From an uncultured Succinatimonas sp. (GTDB lineage Bacteria; Pseudomonadota; Gammaproteobacteria; Enterobacterales; Succinivibrionaceae): a stretch of 31,831 bases of DNA. The stretch lies in contig CAJKNC010000006.1 in NCBI GenBank assembly GCA_905201175.1, positions 1 to 31,831 on the forward strand, read 5' to 3'. The notes under the pieces were generated by a model that did no database searches, was not told the origin of the DNA, and saw only the letters and a program-made list of their open reading frames with translations. The translations under genes were made by a program, and so were the position numbers. This document shows positions 1 to 9,284 of this stretch, in pieces; the stretch's first letter is position 1; each line of letters starts with the position of its first letter.

Positions 1-4
1 ATTT

Positions 5-952
5 TTATTTTTTTGCAGCAAAGGTTAATTTTGCTTTTACCGTAATCATCATTCCTAAGACAATAATTACTCCGCCTAGGATCTGCCCTAAATTAATGCT
101 TTCATCCAAAAGCGTTACGCCTATAATTGCTCCTGCAAGAGGCACCAAATATATAAAAGCTCCCGCCTTAGTAGCTCCAACCTTCATAACCGCATAATTC
201 CAGGCAATAAAAGCAAATATTCCTGAGGCTGCTACTAAATAAATAAATGAAAACCAAGATTCAAAGGTTAAATCATCGTAATACAGAGAACCGCTTAGAG
301 CTCCTGTAATTAAACAAAAAAGTCCTCCTATTACGCTTGTCCAAGCTGTTACTTGGGAAGCTTTAATATCCCTAGTTAATTTCCAGCTGACGACAACATA
401 TGCAGACCATAAAGATTCAGCAATTACTACTAATATATCGCCAGTATTAAAATTTAAATCTAAAAGCAAAGATAAGGAGCCTTGAGAAACAATACATACT
501 GCCCCAAGGCAGGAAATAAAAATTCCGATCCATCCAAAAAAACTCAAACGCTCACCTATAAAGAGGAAAGCTAGAATAGTTGTAATGGTTGGACCTATAC
601 TTTCAATTAAAGCGGTATTAGTTGCAGTCGTAATAGTTAAAGCTGAAAACAGCAGAGTGTTGTGCAGTCCTATACCTAAAATAGCCATAAAAGCCAGAAT
701 AAACAGATTATGCTTACTGACATAAAAGGCCTTTTTACCATCAACAAGATAAAGCCATAAACATATGACAGCTCCTACGCAAATAAAACGCATGCCTGTA
801 ATTAAAAACGGCGAAACCTGCTGCACTAATGTTCTTCCGCTTGCCGGAGTACCTCCCCAAACAAAGCATACTAAAACTAAGAGCAAATAATACCCTAAAA
901 GATTATTTTTACGTTTAGGATAAATATTAAGTTTATTTTTGTTTCTCATCAT
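5..952 (-). CDS. EamA/DMT-family inner-membrane transporter
   Basis: A 315-residue, almost entirely hydrophobic protein with about ten predicted membrane segments in two halves. This is the two-EamA-domain layout of the drug/metabolite transporter superfamily. The first half has the typical early helix with WGGTPASGRT, and the second repeat begins near residue 170 (FNTGDILVVIAESLWSAYVV). Members export amino acids, metabolites or drugs, and nothing here fixes the substrate. The start is one of two adjacent ATG codons, about 11 nt after an AAGGA. The first 20 nt overlap the end of fxsA upstream on the same strand, so the two are probably co-transcribed. The stop lies only four bases from the window edge. 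Family call firm, substrate unknown. Confidence 0.88.
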   Translation of the reverse strand: MMRNKNKLNIYPKRKNNLLGYYLLLVLVCFVWGGTPASGRTLVQQVSPFLITGMRFICVGAVICLWLYLVDGKKAFYVSKHNLFILAFMAILGIGLHNTLLFSALTITTATNTALIESIGPTITTILAFLFIGERLSFFGWIGIFISCLGAVCIVSQGSLSLLLDLNFNTGDILVVIAESLWSAYVVVSWKLTRDIKASQVTAWTSVIGGLFCLITGALSGSLYYDDLTFESWFSFIYLVAASGIFAFIAWNYAVMKVGATKAGAFIYLVPLAGAIIGVTLLDESINLGQILGGVIIVLGMMITVKAKLTFAAKK

Positions 953-1382
953 AATCAGAAGGATCCTTATCTATAGAACCATCTATAATCCGACCTTTAT
1001 TAGATCCGCGCTCTGTACTTTGAGAATAAAAGTGTTCTTCATAATAAAATCCATTAGGATGTTTTTTTACATAAATATTGCCAATTTGCTTATGTATAGG
1101 AGGTAAAAGCAAAAGCAGTGCAATGATATCTGAAATAAATCCAGGGAAAATAAACAAAAATCCAGCTAAAGGAATCCAAATTAAAGACGGATCAAAGCGC
1201 TGTTCTTCTCTAATTTGCTTAACTATTTGTGCAAAGCGCAATTTGACCAAAAATGCACCAATAATCATAGCAATAAACATTAAAGTAATAGTGGTTAAAG
1301 CTCCAATAGCCGACCCTACCTGTATTAAAACTACTAGCTCTAAAATGAACAATATCAATAAAGCAAAAAAAATATTCTTCAT
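933..1382 (-). CDS. fxsA: FxsA-family inner-membrane protein
   Basis: A 149-residue protein with three or four membrane segments followed by a hydrophilic C-terminal tail of about 45 residues. The signature stretch LAGFLFIFPGFISDIIAL (about residues 72-89) matches the FxsA family, named for suppression of F-plasmid exclusion of phage T7 in E. coli. Its cellular role is otherwise poorly defined. Length is close to that of the E. coli protein (about 158). The start is ATG with a weak GGAA upstream. Its 3' end overlaps the downstream EamA exporter by 20 nt. It diverges from dsbD across a 214-nt AT-rich gap (1383-1596) in which I see no clear promoter. Confidence 0.88.
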   Translation of the reverse strand: MKNIFFALLILFILELVVLIQVGSAIGALTTITLMFIAMIIGAFLVKLRFAQIVKQIREEQRFDPSLIWIPLAGFLFIFPGFISDIIALLLLLPPIHKQIGNIYVKKHPNGFYYEEHFYSQSTERGSNKGRIIDGSIDKDPSDYDEKQK

Positions 1383-1596
1383 AAAATACGAATTCCGACT
1401 AAATAGATTTATCGCAAGAAAAAACGAGATATTACTTTATATCTTAAATACCATTATTATATCTAAGCTAAAAAAAATTTTTCTCTTATCTTTTTTATAT
1501 GTAAATATAGACAAAATTTTTTAATTAAAGAATTCTTAATAAAGCTGATAGCTGTGTTACAGATTAACTTTAGCACTTAGTTACAGGTTTAAATTT

Positions 1597-3267
1597 ATGC
1601 TGAAAAAAATAATTTTATGTTTAGCTTTGACTATTATTTTTATTACGAGAGTCAATGCCTCCGATGAAATAGATAAGCTATTTGATCTTTCCTCAGACTC
1701 ACAACAACATCTGCCATATCAAGGCTATGGCTATATAGAAAATGACAAGGCTATCTTCAGCTTTACTATTGAGCCTGGAGCCTATCTTTATCAAAATAGC
1801 TTTAAAGTATCTGGTAATGATGTTATTTATGAAATGAGCTTTGATAAGCCTCCAGCAAAAATAAAAGATGCTTTAGGCGAACATGAGGTATTTTTTGATA
1901 ATGTAAACGTCAGTATAAAAATACTTAAATCAAATGCTAATGACATCTTATCCTTAGCTTATCAAGGATGTGATCATAATGGCATTTGTTATCCGCAAAA
2001 TATAAGCAAAATCAAATTGCCCAAAATTGACGGTTATCTCCAATCAGCTTCAAAAAATCAAGATAACTTTTTTAATCAGCATTTTGAAGATAATATCATT
2101 TTAACCCTGCTGTTTAGTTTTCTTTTAGGAATAAGCTTAGACCTTACTCCCTGTGTTCTGCCTATGTTAGCTATATTTTCAGCCATGATCACAGGAGTTA
2201 AAAGCAGCAATCTTAAGGATTCTTTAATTTTAAATTTTACCTATGTTCTAGCTCTAGCCTTTACATATACCATCATAGGATTCATATTTGCTCACTTTGG
2301 CATGCTATCTCAAGGATTTTTCCAGCACCCTGTAACTTTATTGCTTATATCTTGCTTATTTATAGTATTAGCTTTGGACTGCATGGAAGTTCTTAAGATT
2401 AAAATTCCCAGCAAGTTTAATTTATATCTGCAAAATAAAATAGCTAAACAAAAAAGAGGTACCTTAAGCTCGGCTTTCGTATTTGGTATTTTAAGCGCTT
2501 TATTAGCGACTCCATGTACTAGCGCCCCTCTTGCCGGAGCTCTTTTATATGTGACTACGCAGGGCAATCAATTACTCGGAAGCCTGCTATTTTTAAGCCT
2601 GGGGCTGGGCATGGGATTTCCTTTGCTTCTAATTGGCGTATTTGGAAGAAATTTTTTAGTCTCTTTTGGGAGCTTTGGAAAAATTATCCGCAATCTTTTA
2701 GCTATTCCTTTGGTTTTAACCGCTTTTTATCTTATATCTCATCTTTTAGGAGATTCTTATACTTTTATTCTTGCTGCTGTAATTGCCTTTAGCTGCGCTT
2801 ATTTCATATTTGTTATCCTGAAAAATAAAGCAGACTGCTCAAAAAAGCTGCAAATTTTAATTACTGCAGGAATATTTTGCTTAAGCTTTCTTTTATCTTT
2901 GCCCTTTATAGAACAAGAAGAAAAACTTCCTGACGGCTTTATTGCCATCTCTAAACTATCCGATCTTGATGCATATAAAGATCAAAATCTTTTGCTGACT
3001 TTTAGCGCCCAATGGTGTGCTAACTGTCATGCTCTTGATAAAGAAATTTACAGCAGCAAAGAATTTAAAGAGATTATAAGCAATGTAAAACCCATTCGCA
3101 TTGATGTAACCGATCAAAATAATCCGCTGACTTCCGAACTTATCAAACATTATAAAATTATAGGTGTTCCAACATATATTATTATTGATAACACGGGGAA
3201 AATAACGGCAAAGCAAATAGGTCTGTTTAATTTTAATAAGCTCAAGGCAGATTTAAGCACTTTTTAA
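1597..3267 (+). CDS. dsbD: Thiol:disulfide interchange protein DsbD
   Basis: DsbD passes electrons from cytoplasmic thioredoxin across the inner membrane to periplasmic DsbC/DsbG/CcmG-type proteins. All three parts and all six redox cysteines are visible. Residues 1-21 are a signal peptide. The periplasmic alpha domain holds C125 and C131 (QGCDHNGICYPQ). The membrane domain, roughly 165-435, holds C186 (LTPCVLP) and C307 (ATPCTSAP). The C-terminal thioredoxin-like domain holds the C474-x-x-C477 pair (QWCANCH). At 556 residues it is about the length of E. coli DsbD (565). It is followed after 62 nt by mrcA on the same strand with no terminator between them. The ribosome-binding site is weak. 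Identification is near certain. Confidence 0.97.
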   Translation: MLKKIILCLALTIIFITRVNASDEIDKLFDLSSDSQQHLPYQGYGYIENDKAIFSFTIEPGAYLYQNSFKVSGNDVIYEMSFDKPPAKIKDALGEHEVFFDNVNVSIKILKSNANDILSLAYQGCDHNGICYPQNISKIKLPKIDGYLQSASKNQDNFFNQHFEDNIILTLLFSFLLGISLDLTPCVLPMLAIFSAMITGVKSSNLKDSLILNFTYVLALAFTYTIIGFIFAHFGMLSQGFFQHPVTLLLISCLFIVLALDCMEVLKIKIPSKFNLYLQNKIAKQKRGTLSSAFVFGILSALLATPCTSAPLAGALLYVTTQGNQLLGSLLFLSLGLGMGFPLLLIGVFGRNFLVSFGSFGKIIRNLLAIPLVLTAFYLISHLLGDSYTFILAAVIAFSCAYFIFVILKNKADCSKKLQILITAGIFCLSFLLSLPFIEQEEKLPDGFIAISKLSDLDAYKDQNLLLTFSAQWCANCHALDKEIYSSKEFKEIISNVKPIRIDVTDQNNPLTSELIKHYKIIGVPTYIIIDNTGKITAKQIGLFNFNKLKADLSTF

Positions 3268-3329
3268 ACATAAGCGGCCCTTATATTTGTTAAAATATCA
3301 TGCCGATTTATAACTTTTGAGGTTTAATT

Positions 3330-5774
3330 GTGTTCATTAAGGTAATAAAAACCGTTCTTTGGGGCGGTCTTCTATGTGCATCCTTAACTGGTGCCGCGGT
3401 TAGTGCCTTCTATTATGAAACCTTAGGCTCACTTCCTAATGTAGCAGAGCTCAAAGAGGTTTCTTTTGAAACCCCCATGAAAATTTATACAGCCGATCAT
3501 AAGCTTATAGGAGAGTACGGAGAGAGTAAGCGTATACCGGTTAAACTTGAAGATATTCCTCTAAAAATGCAGCAGGCTTTTTTAGCTATCGAAGACAGCC
3601 GTTTTTATGAACATTCAGGAATAGATCCAATTGGCATCATGCGTGCTGTACTTGTAGCAATTTCTAATGCAGAGGCCTCTCAGGGAGCAAGTACAATTAC
3701 TCAGCAGGTAGCACGTAACTTTTTCTTGACTAGGGAAAAAACCTTAGAACGTAAAATTCGAGAAATTTTCATCTCATTACGTATTGAACAGGTTTTAACT
3801 AAGGATGAAATTCTCGAACTTTATCTAAATAAAATAGCTCTAGGCCATAGAAGCTTTGGCGTAGCTGCTGCAGCCCAGACTTATTATGGCAAAGATTTAA
3901 AATCTTTAACTTTAGCAGAGATCGCTACAATTGCGGGCCTTCCTAAAGCACCGTCTACTTTAAATCCGATTTCAAATCCTGAACGTTCTAAAGAACGGCG
4001 CCATTTAGTCTTAAGCCGAATGAAAACCTTAGGCTACATAACCGAGGAAGAATTTAATCAGGCTGATAATGCGCCTTATAAAGCTTATTTTCATGGGGCG
4101 CCGCTTGAAGCGTATGCTCCTTTTATAGCAGAAAATGCACGTCAATTTGCTTTAGAAAAATATGGAGAGAAAGCCTATACCGACGGTATTGAAATTTTTA
4201 CTACAGTTAACTCAAAAGTGCAAGAAGATGCGCATTACGCTGTCTTCAAGGGAGTAAATGCATACGACCGCCGTCACGGTTATAGAGGAGCTTTTAATAA
4301 TATCAGCAATATTGAAAACTTCGACAATACTCCTGATAAAATTTGCGAATTTTTAAGAAAATACGATATCTATCACTTTGTAAGTCCTGCTCTTGTACAA
4401 AGTATAAATGACAATAAAAAAGAAGTTGCCATTTTCAATGATCAAGGAAAAACACTCGCCATTAGCTGGGATGGACTTAAATGGGCAGCTCCTTTCCGCA
4501 ATGACAGATCTCAAGGACCTAATCCTAAAAAACCTTCAGATATTTTAAAAAAAGGAGATCTAATCTACTACTATATTGATGAAAATAAGATCCCGCAGCT
4601 AGCGCAGCTGCCTGAGGCAGAAGGATCTTTAGTTGCTTTAAATCCCAATAATGGAAAAATAGAGGCCTTAGTTGGCAGCTATGATTTTGCTAAAAGCAAA
4701 TTTGATCGCATAACACAATCCGTGCGGCAGATCGGCTCAAATTTTAAGCCTTTTCTCTATTCTGCTGCTGTAGCTTCTGGAATAAACATCAATTCAACTA
4801 TTGAAGATAAGGAGCTGCAAATCTGGGATCCTGGCTCACGCACTTTCTGGATGCCGAAAAATACTCCTAATCGCTACGATGGAATCATGACTCTGCGAGA
4901 AGGCTTAGCCCGTTCAAAAAATGTAGTCTCAATTCGTCTGATTATGCAAATAGGCGTACAAAATGTTGTAGAACATGTTAAAAAATTCGGCTTTGAAATT
5001 CCTAAATCTCAGCAAGTAGTATCAATGGCCTTAGGAAGTGTAGAGATGACGCCTCTAGCATTAGTAACCGGCTATGCTACTTTTGCAAATGGAGGCTTTA
5101 AAATCGAGCCTTATTTTATTGACTCTATATTTAAAGATGAACAAAAAATCTATGAATATAAACCTAAAGTAGCCTCTCCTTTAGCTGAAAATCGTGTTAT
5201 CAATGACATTCCTTTAAAAATTGATGATGCTGTTGAGCTTGACGAAAACTTAGCTCCGCAAGTTTTAACTCATGAACATGCTTACATAATTGCAGATATG
5301 CTTAAATCTGTAATTTATGGAGGCAATGGAATACAAGGACCATATTATGGAACTGGCGGACGTGCTTCAGCTATTACCAAAAGACAAGATCTGCACGGAA
5401 AAACTGGTACTACTAATGATGTCCACGATGCCTGGTTCTCTGGATTTAATGGCAATTTAGTAGCAACAGCTTGGATGGGCTTTGATACCGATAGAGATCT
5501 TGGATGGTCTCGTACAAGCCCTGAGGGCGGTGCCTATACGGCTTTGCCGATTTGGGCTGAATTCTTCAAGCGTGCTCAGCAGGGTGTACCCCCTGCAGAA
5601 CTTATTCGCCCGCAAAATCTCTCAAGCTGCATTAGTCCTGAAGGCATAAAAGATCTTTGTCTTCTCAATGGAAGAAGCATAACCTCAGAAAATGCTGCTG
5701 AACAGCAAGAGCAGCCTCAGCCTACACAAACAGAGATTGATACATCAAATATTGATGATGAAAATATCTTCTGA
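3330..5774 (+). CDS. mrcA: Penicillin-binding protein 1A (bifunctional glycosyltransferase/transpeptidase)
   Basis: Class A PBP that polymerises and crosslinks peptidoglycan. A short cytoplasmic start and one membrane anchor (about residues 7-27) precede a GT51 domain. That domain has catalytic E88 in EDSRFYEHSGID and the QGASTITQQVARN motif. An OB-like insert lies about residues 310-430, as in PBP1A. The transpeptidase motifs are S470-N-F-K473, S529-K-N531 and K691-T-G-T694. The last about 35 residues are Q/P/E-rich and probably disordered. Length 814 against 850 in E. coli. The start is GTG, with GAGG 8 nt upstream. A strong terminator follows, so dsbD-mrcA may form one unit. Confidence 0.96.
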   Translation: MFIKVIKTVLWGGLLCASLTGAAVSAFYYETLGSLPNVAELKEVSFETPMKIYTADHKLIGEYGESKRIPVKLEDIPLKMQQAFLAIEDSRFYEHSGIDPIGIMRAVLVAISNAEASQGASTITQQVARNFFLTREKTLERKIREIFISLRIEQVLTKDEILELYLNKIALGHRSFGVAAAAQTYYGKDLKSLTLAEIATIAGLPKAPSTLNPISNPERSKERRHLVLSRMKTLGYITEEEFNQADNAPYKAYFHGAPLEAYAPFIAENARQFALEKYGEKAYTDGIEIFTTVNSKVQEDAHYAVFKGVNAYDRRHGYRGAFNNISNIENFDNTPDKICEFLRKYDIYHFVSPALVQSINDNKKEVAIFNDQGKTLAISWDGLKWAAPFRNDRSQGPNPKKPSDILKKGDLIYYYIDENKIPQLAQLPEAEGSLVALNPNNGKIEALVGSYDFAKSKFDRITQSVRQIGSNFKPFLYSAAVASGININSTIEDKELQIWDPGSRTFWMPKNTPNRYDGIMTLREGLARSKNVVSIRLIMQIGVQNVVEHVKKFGFEIPKSQQVVSMALGSVEMTPLALVTGYATFANGGFKIEPYFIDSIFKDEQKIYEYKPKVASPLAENRVINDIPLKIDDAVELDENLAPQVLTHEHAYIIADMLKSVIYGGNGIQGPYYGTGGRASAITKRQDLHGKTGTTNDVHDAWFSGFNGNLVATAWMGFDTDRDLGWSRTSPEGGAYTALPIWAEFFKRAQQGVPPAELIRPQNLSSCISPEGIKDLCLLNGRSITSENAAEQQEQPQPTQTEIDTSNIDDENIF

Positions 5775-5794
5775 TAATAAACTGTAAAAACTAA

Positions 5795-5828
5795 AAAAAG
5801 GCCTTAATATTTTTATTAAGGCCTTTTT
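5795..5828. terminator. Bidirectional intrinsic terminator, mrcA / FKBP operon
   Basis: A perfect 14-bp inverted repeat (AAAAAGGCCTTAAT and its complement, loop about 6 nt) ends in T runs on both strands. It lies between the convergent ends of mrcA (plus) and the FKBP gene (minus) and can stop transcription from both sides. Confidence 0.9.
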
Positions 5829-5881
5829 ATTAAATTTATAAAAGTTGCCTAATTTTTATAAGCAACATTGTAATCTATATA

Positions 5882-6670
5882 TTATTTTTCCTTCTTAGGA
5901 GTATTTTCTGCACTCTTGACGCTTACTAATTTAACATCAAAGATTAAAACAGAATTAGGCTTAATAACATCAGCTGCGCCAGTCTCTCCATAGGCTAAAT
6001 TAGCCGGAATATAAAATTCATATTGAGCTCCAGGCTGCATTAGCTGCAAACCCTCAACCCAACCTGGAATCATATTATCAAGCGGAAATTCTACGCCTTC
6101 TTTCTGCTCGTCAAAAACCTTTCCATCAATAGTCGTACCTTTATAAATAACATTTATAGTATCGCCTGATTTAGGAGACTGTCCTTGACCTGATTTAATA
6201 ACTTTGTACTGTAAACCAGAAGCTGTTACCTTTACTCCTTCTTTCTTTTTATTTTCTTCTAAGAATTTATTGCCGGCCTCTAAGTTAGCTTGCGCCTCCT
6301 TTTTAGCTTGAGCGGCCATAGCTTCTTGAACCTTCTTATCCAAATCCTTTAGAACAGTTTCAATAGCTTTATTATCTAAAGCTGGCTTCTCGGCTAAAGC
6401 ATCACTAAAACCTTGCTTAATTAGGTTCTCGTCAAGTTTGCCTATATACTGTTCCTGAGAAACCTGCAAATGATGCAGATATGCACCTACAGAAGCACCA
6501 ATAGCATATGAAGCTTTCTGCTCAAAAGTGCTCTTATCATTAACAGCAGCTGCTGAAGCCTGCTCTTTGACATTAGAAGTAGCTTTAGTATCTTCCTTAC
6601 AAGCTGAAAGACTTACAGCCGCTGCCACAACACAGGCTAACACTGAAATTTTTTTAGTTATTTTTTTCAA
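5882..6670 (-). CDS. FKBP-type peptidyl-prolyl isomerase lipoprotein (FkpA/Mip-like)
   Basis: Periplasm-facing proline isomerase and chaperone. A lipoprotein signal ends in the lipobox LSAC with C24. The +2 residue is Lys, so outer-membrane sorting is expected. Residues about 45-145 form the helical N-terminal dimerisation region with a long charged helix, as in FkpA and Mip. Residues about 150-252 are the FKBP domain and keep the expected pocket residues Y176, F186, D187, F195, I201, W204, Y227 and F244. E. coli FkpA has a cleaved, non-lipid signal, so this one is closer to lipoprotein Mip forms. The start is TTG with GGAG 8 nt upstream. Its first bases overlap the thiL stop as TTGA, so it is the last, translationally coupled gene of the glyA-rib operon. 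Confidence 0.93.
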   Translation of the reverse strand: MKKITKKISVLACVVAAAVSLSACKEDTKATSNVKEQASAAAVNDKSTFEQKASYAIGASVGAYLHHLQVSQEQYIGKLDENLIKQGFSDALAEKPALDNKAIETVLKDLDKKVQEAMAAQAKKEAQANLEAGNKFLEENKKKEGVKVTASGLQYKVIKSGQGQSPKSGDTINVIYKGTTIDGKVFDEQKEGVEFPLDNMIPGWVEGLQLMQPGAQYEFYIPANLAYGETGAADVIKPNSVLIFDVKLVSVKSAENTPKKEK

Positions 6671-7674
6671 AGTGAATTCTCCAGATATTCATTACTGCCA
6701 TAAAAATGTTCAAAAGCAGTAAAATTTTGTGAAACGATATTACCATGATCGGTAAAAATTAGTTTATTTCCAGCTGTTATTTCCCCAATTTTATGCACAG
6801 GAGTATTGGTTTTATCAGCAATTTCTTGCATCTTAGCTTCCAAAGCTGACGGCAGAGTAAATAAAAGTTCATAATCGCCTCCGCCAGCTATTGCTAATTT
6901 TAAAGCTGCATCATTATCCAAATGATGCTCTTTGAAATAATCAGGATATGGTATAGAGCTTAGATTAAGCTTAGCACCGACTTTGCTTTTTAAAAGAATG
7001 TGCTGCAAATCTCCGCATAAGCCGTCTGAAATATCTATGGCGCACCTGCAGATATCTGCCAATGCACAAGCAAAATCGCAGCGTGATATAGGCATCATGC
7101 TAATTTTATAAAGCTTATTAAAATCTGATTTAAAATTTTTAAATTTACCGTAGCCTATCTCTACGGCCAATGCCGGCAGACCTAAAGTACCCGTTACATA
7201 GATTCCATCACCAACGCAGGCTTTATCTCTGCGCATTGCTTGACCTGCTTTACATAAACCATAGGCACTTACCGTAAAGGATAAATCACCCCTAGTAGTA
7301 TTGCCGCCTATCAAGGGAATATGATTCTTAATAGAAGCACTTTTTGCGCAATCAAAAAAACCTTGCGAAAAGGACTCTAAAAACTCAGGAGAAGCTTCAT
7401 TTAACGTTACAGACAATGTACAAGCACATGGACTGGCCCCCATAGCAGCTAAATCAGAAATATTCACAGCTAGGGTTTTATAACCGAGAAGATAAGGATC
7501 ACTGCCTTTAAAAAAATGAATGCCTTCATTTAAAGTATCTGTTGTAATTGCCAATTCCATTCCCTGAGGAATACTCAAGAGTGCGCAATCATCACCTATA
7601 CCAAGGCTTATCCCTTCTCCTCGATCATGTTTGGAGAAATAACGGCCTATAAGCTCAAATTCACCAAGACTCAC
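6667..7674 (-). CDS. thiL: Thiamine-monophosphate kinase
   Basis: ThiL phosphorylates thiamine monophosphate to thiamine diphosphate with ATP in the cytoplasm. It belongs to the PurM-like ATP-binding superfamily. Visible motifs are GIGDDCALL (residues 25-33, metal-binding D28/D29), D46 and H53, NISDLAAMGA (71-80), the GGNTTRGD loop and a later DISDGL. Length 335 is normal (E. coli 325). The start is GTG, two bases after the nusB stop, so it is very likely translated by coupling. The adjacent nusB-thiL order is widely conserved in Gammaproteobacteria. In E. coli pgpA follows thiL; here that place is taken by the FKBP lipoprotein. Confidence 0.96.
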   Translation of the reverse strand: MSLGEFELIGRYFSKHDRGEGISLGIGDDCALLSIPQGMELAITTDTLNEGIHFFKGSDPYLLGYKTLAVNISDLAAMGASPCACTLSVTLNEASPEFLESFSQGFFDCAKSASIKNHIPLIGGNTTRGDLSFTVSAYGLCKAGQAMRRDKACVGDGIYVTGTLGLPALAVEIGYGKFKNFKSDFNKLYKISMMPISRCDFACALADICRCAIDISDGLCGDLQHILLKSKVGAKLNLSSIPYPDYFKEHHLDNDAALKLAIAGGGDYELLFTLPSALEAKMQEIADKTNTPVHKIGEITAGNKLIFTDHGNIVSQNFTAFEHFYGSNEYLENSL

Positions 7675-7676
7675 TT

Positions 7677-8117
7677 TTATTTTTGGCCATGTAAATGACG
7701 AACGACTTTATCAAGTACACCGTTCACAAATTTATGGCTGTCTTTTTCTGCAAAAGATTTAGCTAACATAATAGCTTCATTGATAACCACGCGGAAAGGT
7801 ACTTCCTGTCTAAACATCAGCTCAAAAGTACCTAAACGCAATACAGCCTTATCAACCTCATCAAGATCATCTAAAGGACGACTTAAATAAGGAGAAAAGG
7901 TCTCATCGATCTGAGCTATATTCGTAATTACGCCTGAAATCAAATCATGCATGTAATCTAAATCAGCCCCCTGAATTGGCTGATCTTCACGAAACTGACG
8001 TTCGATTTCAGTAGGATTATCACCTGTCATTTGCCATTGATAGACAGCTTGCAGGGCAAAATGACGCGCCTTGTGGCGCATGGCAGGAGTAGCTGCACCC
8101 TCGGTTTGATCGATCAT
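7677..8117 (-). CDS. nusB: Transcription antitermination factor NusB
   Basis: A 146-residue all-helical RNA-binding protein that joins NusE (S10) on boxA RNA for rRNA antitermination. The N-terminal RHKARHFALQAVYQWQ (residues 14-29) and the C-terminal block VINEAIMLAKSFAEKDSHKF (about 110-129) are the family's conserved RNA-contact and core regions. Start is ATG. It sits 19 nt after ribH and two bases before thiL, the usual ribH-nusB-thiL arrangement. Confidence 0.96.
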   Translation of the reverse strand: MIDQTEGAATPAMRHKARHFALQAVYQWQMTGDNPTEIERQFREDQPIQGADLDYMHDLISGVITNIAQIDETFSPYLSRPLDDLDEVDKAVLRLGTFELMFRQEVPFRVVINEAIMLAKSFAEKDSHKFVNGVLDKVVRHLHGQK

Positions 8118-8136
8118 AAAAGATTTCCTTTACTTA

Positions 8137-8607
8137 TTACAGCTGCTTGATTACGTTAACCATTTCTAAAGCAGAAGCTGCCGCTTCAGCTCCCTTATTA
8201 CCCATCTTAGAGCCAGCACGCTGTACTGCTTGATCTAAATTATCGGTAGTTAAAACACCATTGGCAACAGGAACTCCCGAACTTAAGGTTACCTGCGTTA
8301 ATCCCTTAGCGCATTCATTGGCGACTACTTCAAAATGATAAGTATTTCCGCGAATTACACAGCCAAGAGCAATTACAGCATCATATTTGCCGCTTTGAGC
8401 TAATTTACCGCAAATTAGAGGGATCTCAATAGCACCGGGAACATGTACTAAGGTAATATTTTCCTCAGGAACCTCGCCCTCGCGCTTTAATACATCTAAA
8501 GCTCCGTCAACTAAACGCTCACAAATAAAGCTATTAAAACGAGAAACTACGATGGCAAAACGGCCTTCGCGGCAAGGCAATACGCCTTCAATCTTATTTA
8601 TAGACAT
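8137..8607 (-). CDS. ribH: 6,7-dimethyl-8-ribityllumazine synthase
   Basis: Penultimate step of riboflavin synthesis: it condenses 5-amino-6-ribitylaminouracil with 3,4-dihydroxy-2-butanone 4-phosphate. Family members form 60-mer or smaller icosahedral shells. The substrate-site motifs are present: SRFNSFI (22-28), VPGAIEIP (56-63), GCVIRGNTYHFE (82-93) with the catalytic His at 91, and GVLTTDNLDQAVQRAG (117-132). Length 156 matches E. coli. GGAG lies 6 nt before the ATG. It follows ribC by 26 nt in the operon. Confidence 0.97.
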   Translation of the reverse strand: MSINKIEGVLPCREGRFAIVVSRFNSFICERLVDGALDVLKREGEVPEENITLVHVPGAIEIPLICGKLAQSGKYDAVIALGCVIRGNTYHFEVVANECAKGLTQVTLSSGVPVANGVLTTDNLDQAVQRAGSKMGNKGAEAAASALEMVNVIKQL

Positions 8608-8633
8608 GAATTACTCCGATAAAAATTTAATCT

Positions 8634-9284
8634 TTAAAAAAAACCATTTTCCATCAAACTTTGCATCGTTATTTCGCTATTTGAAGTTTTAAAACTAATC
8701 AAACGTTCTAAATAACGGGCTAAAACATCTGCCTCTAAATTGACCTCTTCTCCTTCCCTAAAACAGGCAAAATTTACCTCTTTTTGAGTATGCGGAATTA
8801 AAGTCAATCTAAAGATATCCCTGTGAATATCATTTACTGTTAAAGAAATGCCATCTACAGTAATAGAGCCTTTAGGAGCAATATAGCGCAACATATCCTC
8901 AGGGGCTTTAACTTTGACGTCAACAGCATCGTCAAGACTATCCATAGCAACAATAGTACCGACACCGTCTACATGCCCCTGTACAATGTGACCGCCTAAA
9001 TGAGTAGTAGGCGTACAAGCTAACTCTAAGTTCAACAAACGTCCACGCCTATAATTCCTAAAAGCAGTACAGCGAACGGTTTCTGCAGAAACATCAGCCT
9101 CAAAAGTTGTCCCATTTATAGCCGTAGCTGTAAGACACACTCCATTGCATGCAATTGAATCGCCTAACTTAACACGTTTTTGCAGCTCAAAGCCAGTATT
9201 AGTATCTACACTTATATGAAAACCGTGACCTCGACTTTGCAAGGAATTGAGTATACCAGTGCTTTCAATAATGCCTGTAAACAT
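8634..9284 (-). CDS. ribC: Riboflavin synthase, alpha chain
   Basis: Final step: dismutation of two 6,7-dimethyl-8-ribityllumazine molecules to riboflavin. It has two tandem lumazine-binding barrels, MFTGIIESTG starting the first and GGHIVQGHVDGVG starting the second near residue 99. The frame stays open for 15 codons further upstream. I placed the start at the ATG at 9284 because the protein then begins with the invariant MFTGI and an excellent AAAGGA (9291-9296) lies just before it. The resulting length is 216 (E. coli 213). The ribD stop and this ATG share one base (TGATG), a classic coupling arrangement. Confidence 0.96.
   Translation of the reverse strand: MFTGIIESTGILNSLQSRGHGFHISVDTNTGFELQKRVKLGDSIACNGVCLTATAINGTTFEADVSAETVRCTAFRNYRRGRLLNLELACTPTTHLGGHIVQGHVDGVGTIVAMDSLDDAVDVKVKAPEDMLRYIAPKGSITVDGISLTVNDIHRDIFRLTLIPHTQKEVNFACFREGEEVNLEADVLARYLERLISFKTSNSEITMQSLMENGFF

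Noticed and set aside
1078..1524. 148-codon plus-strand open frame opposite fxsA
   Set aside because: It is antisense to the clear FxsA gene, rich in Ile/Lys with no family resemblance, and typical of a shadow frame.
3287..3314. TTGTTA-16-TATAAC as an mrcA promoter
   Set aside because: The start of transcription would fall on the ribosome-binding site, leaving almost no leader.
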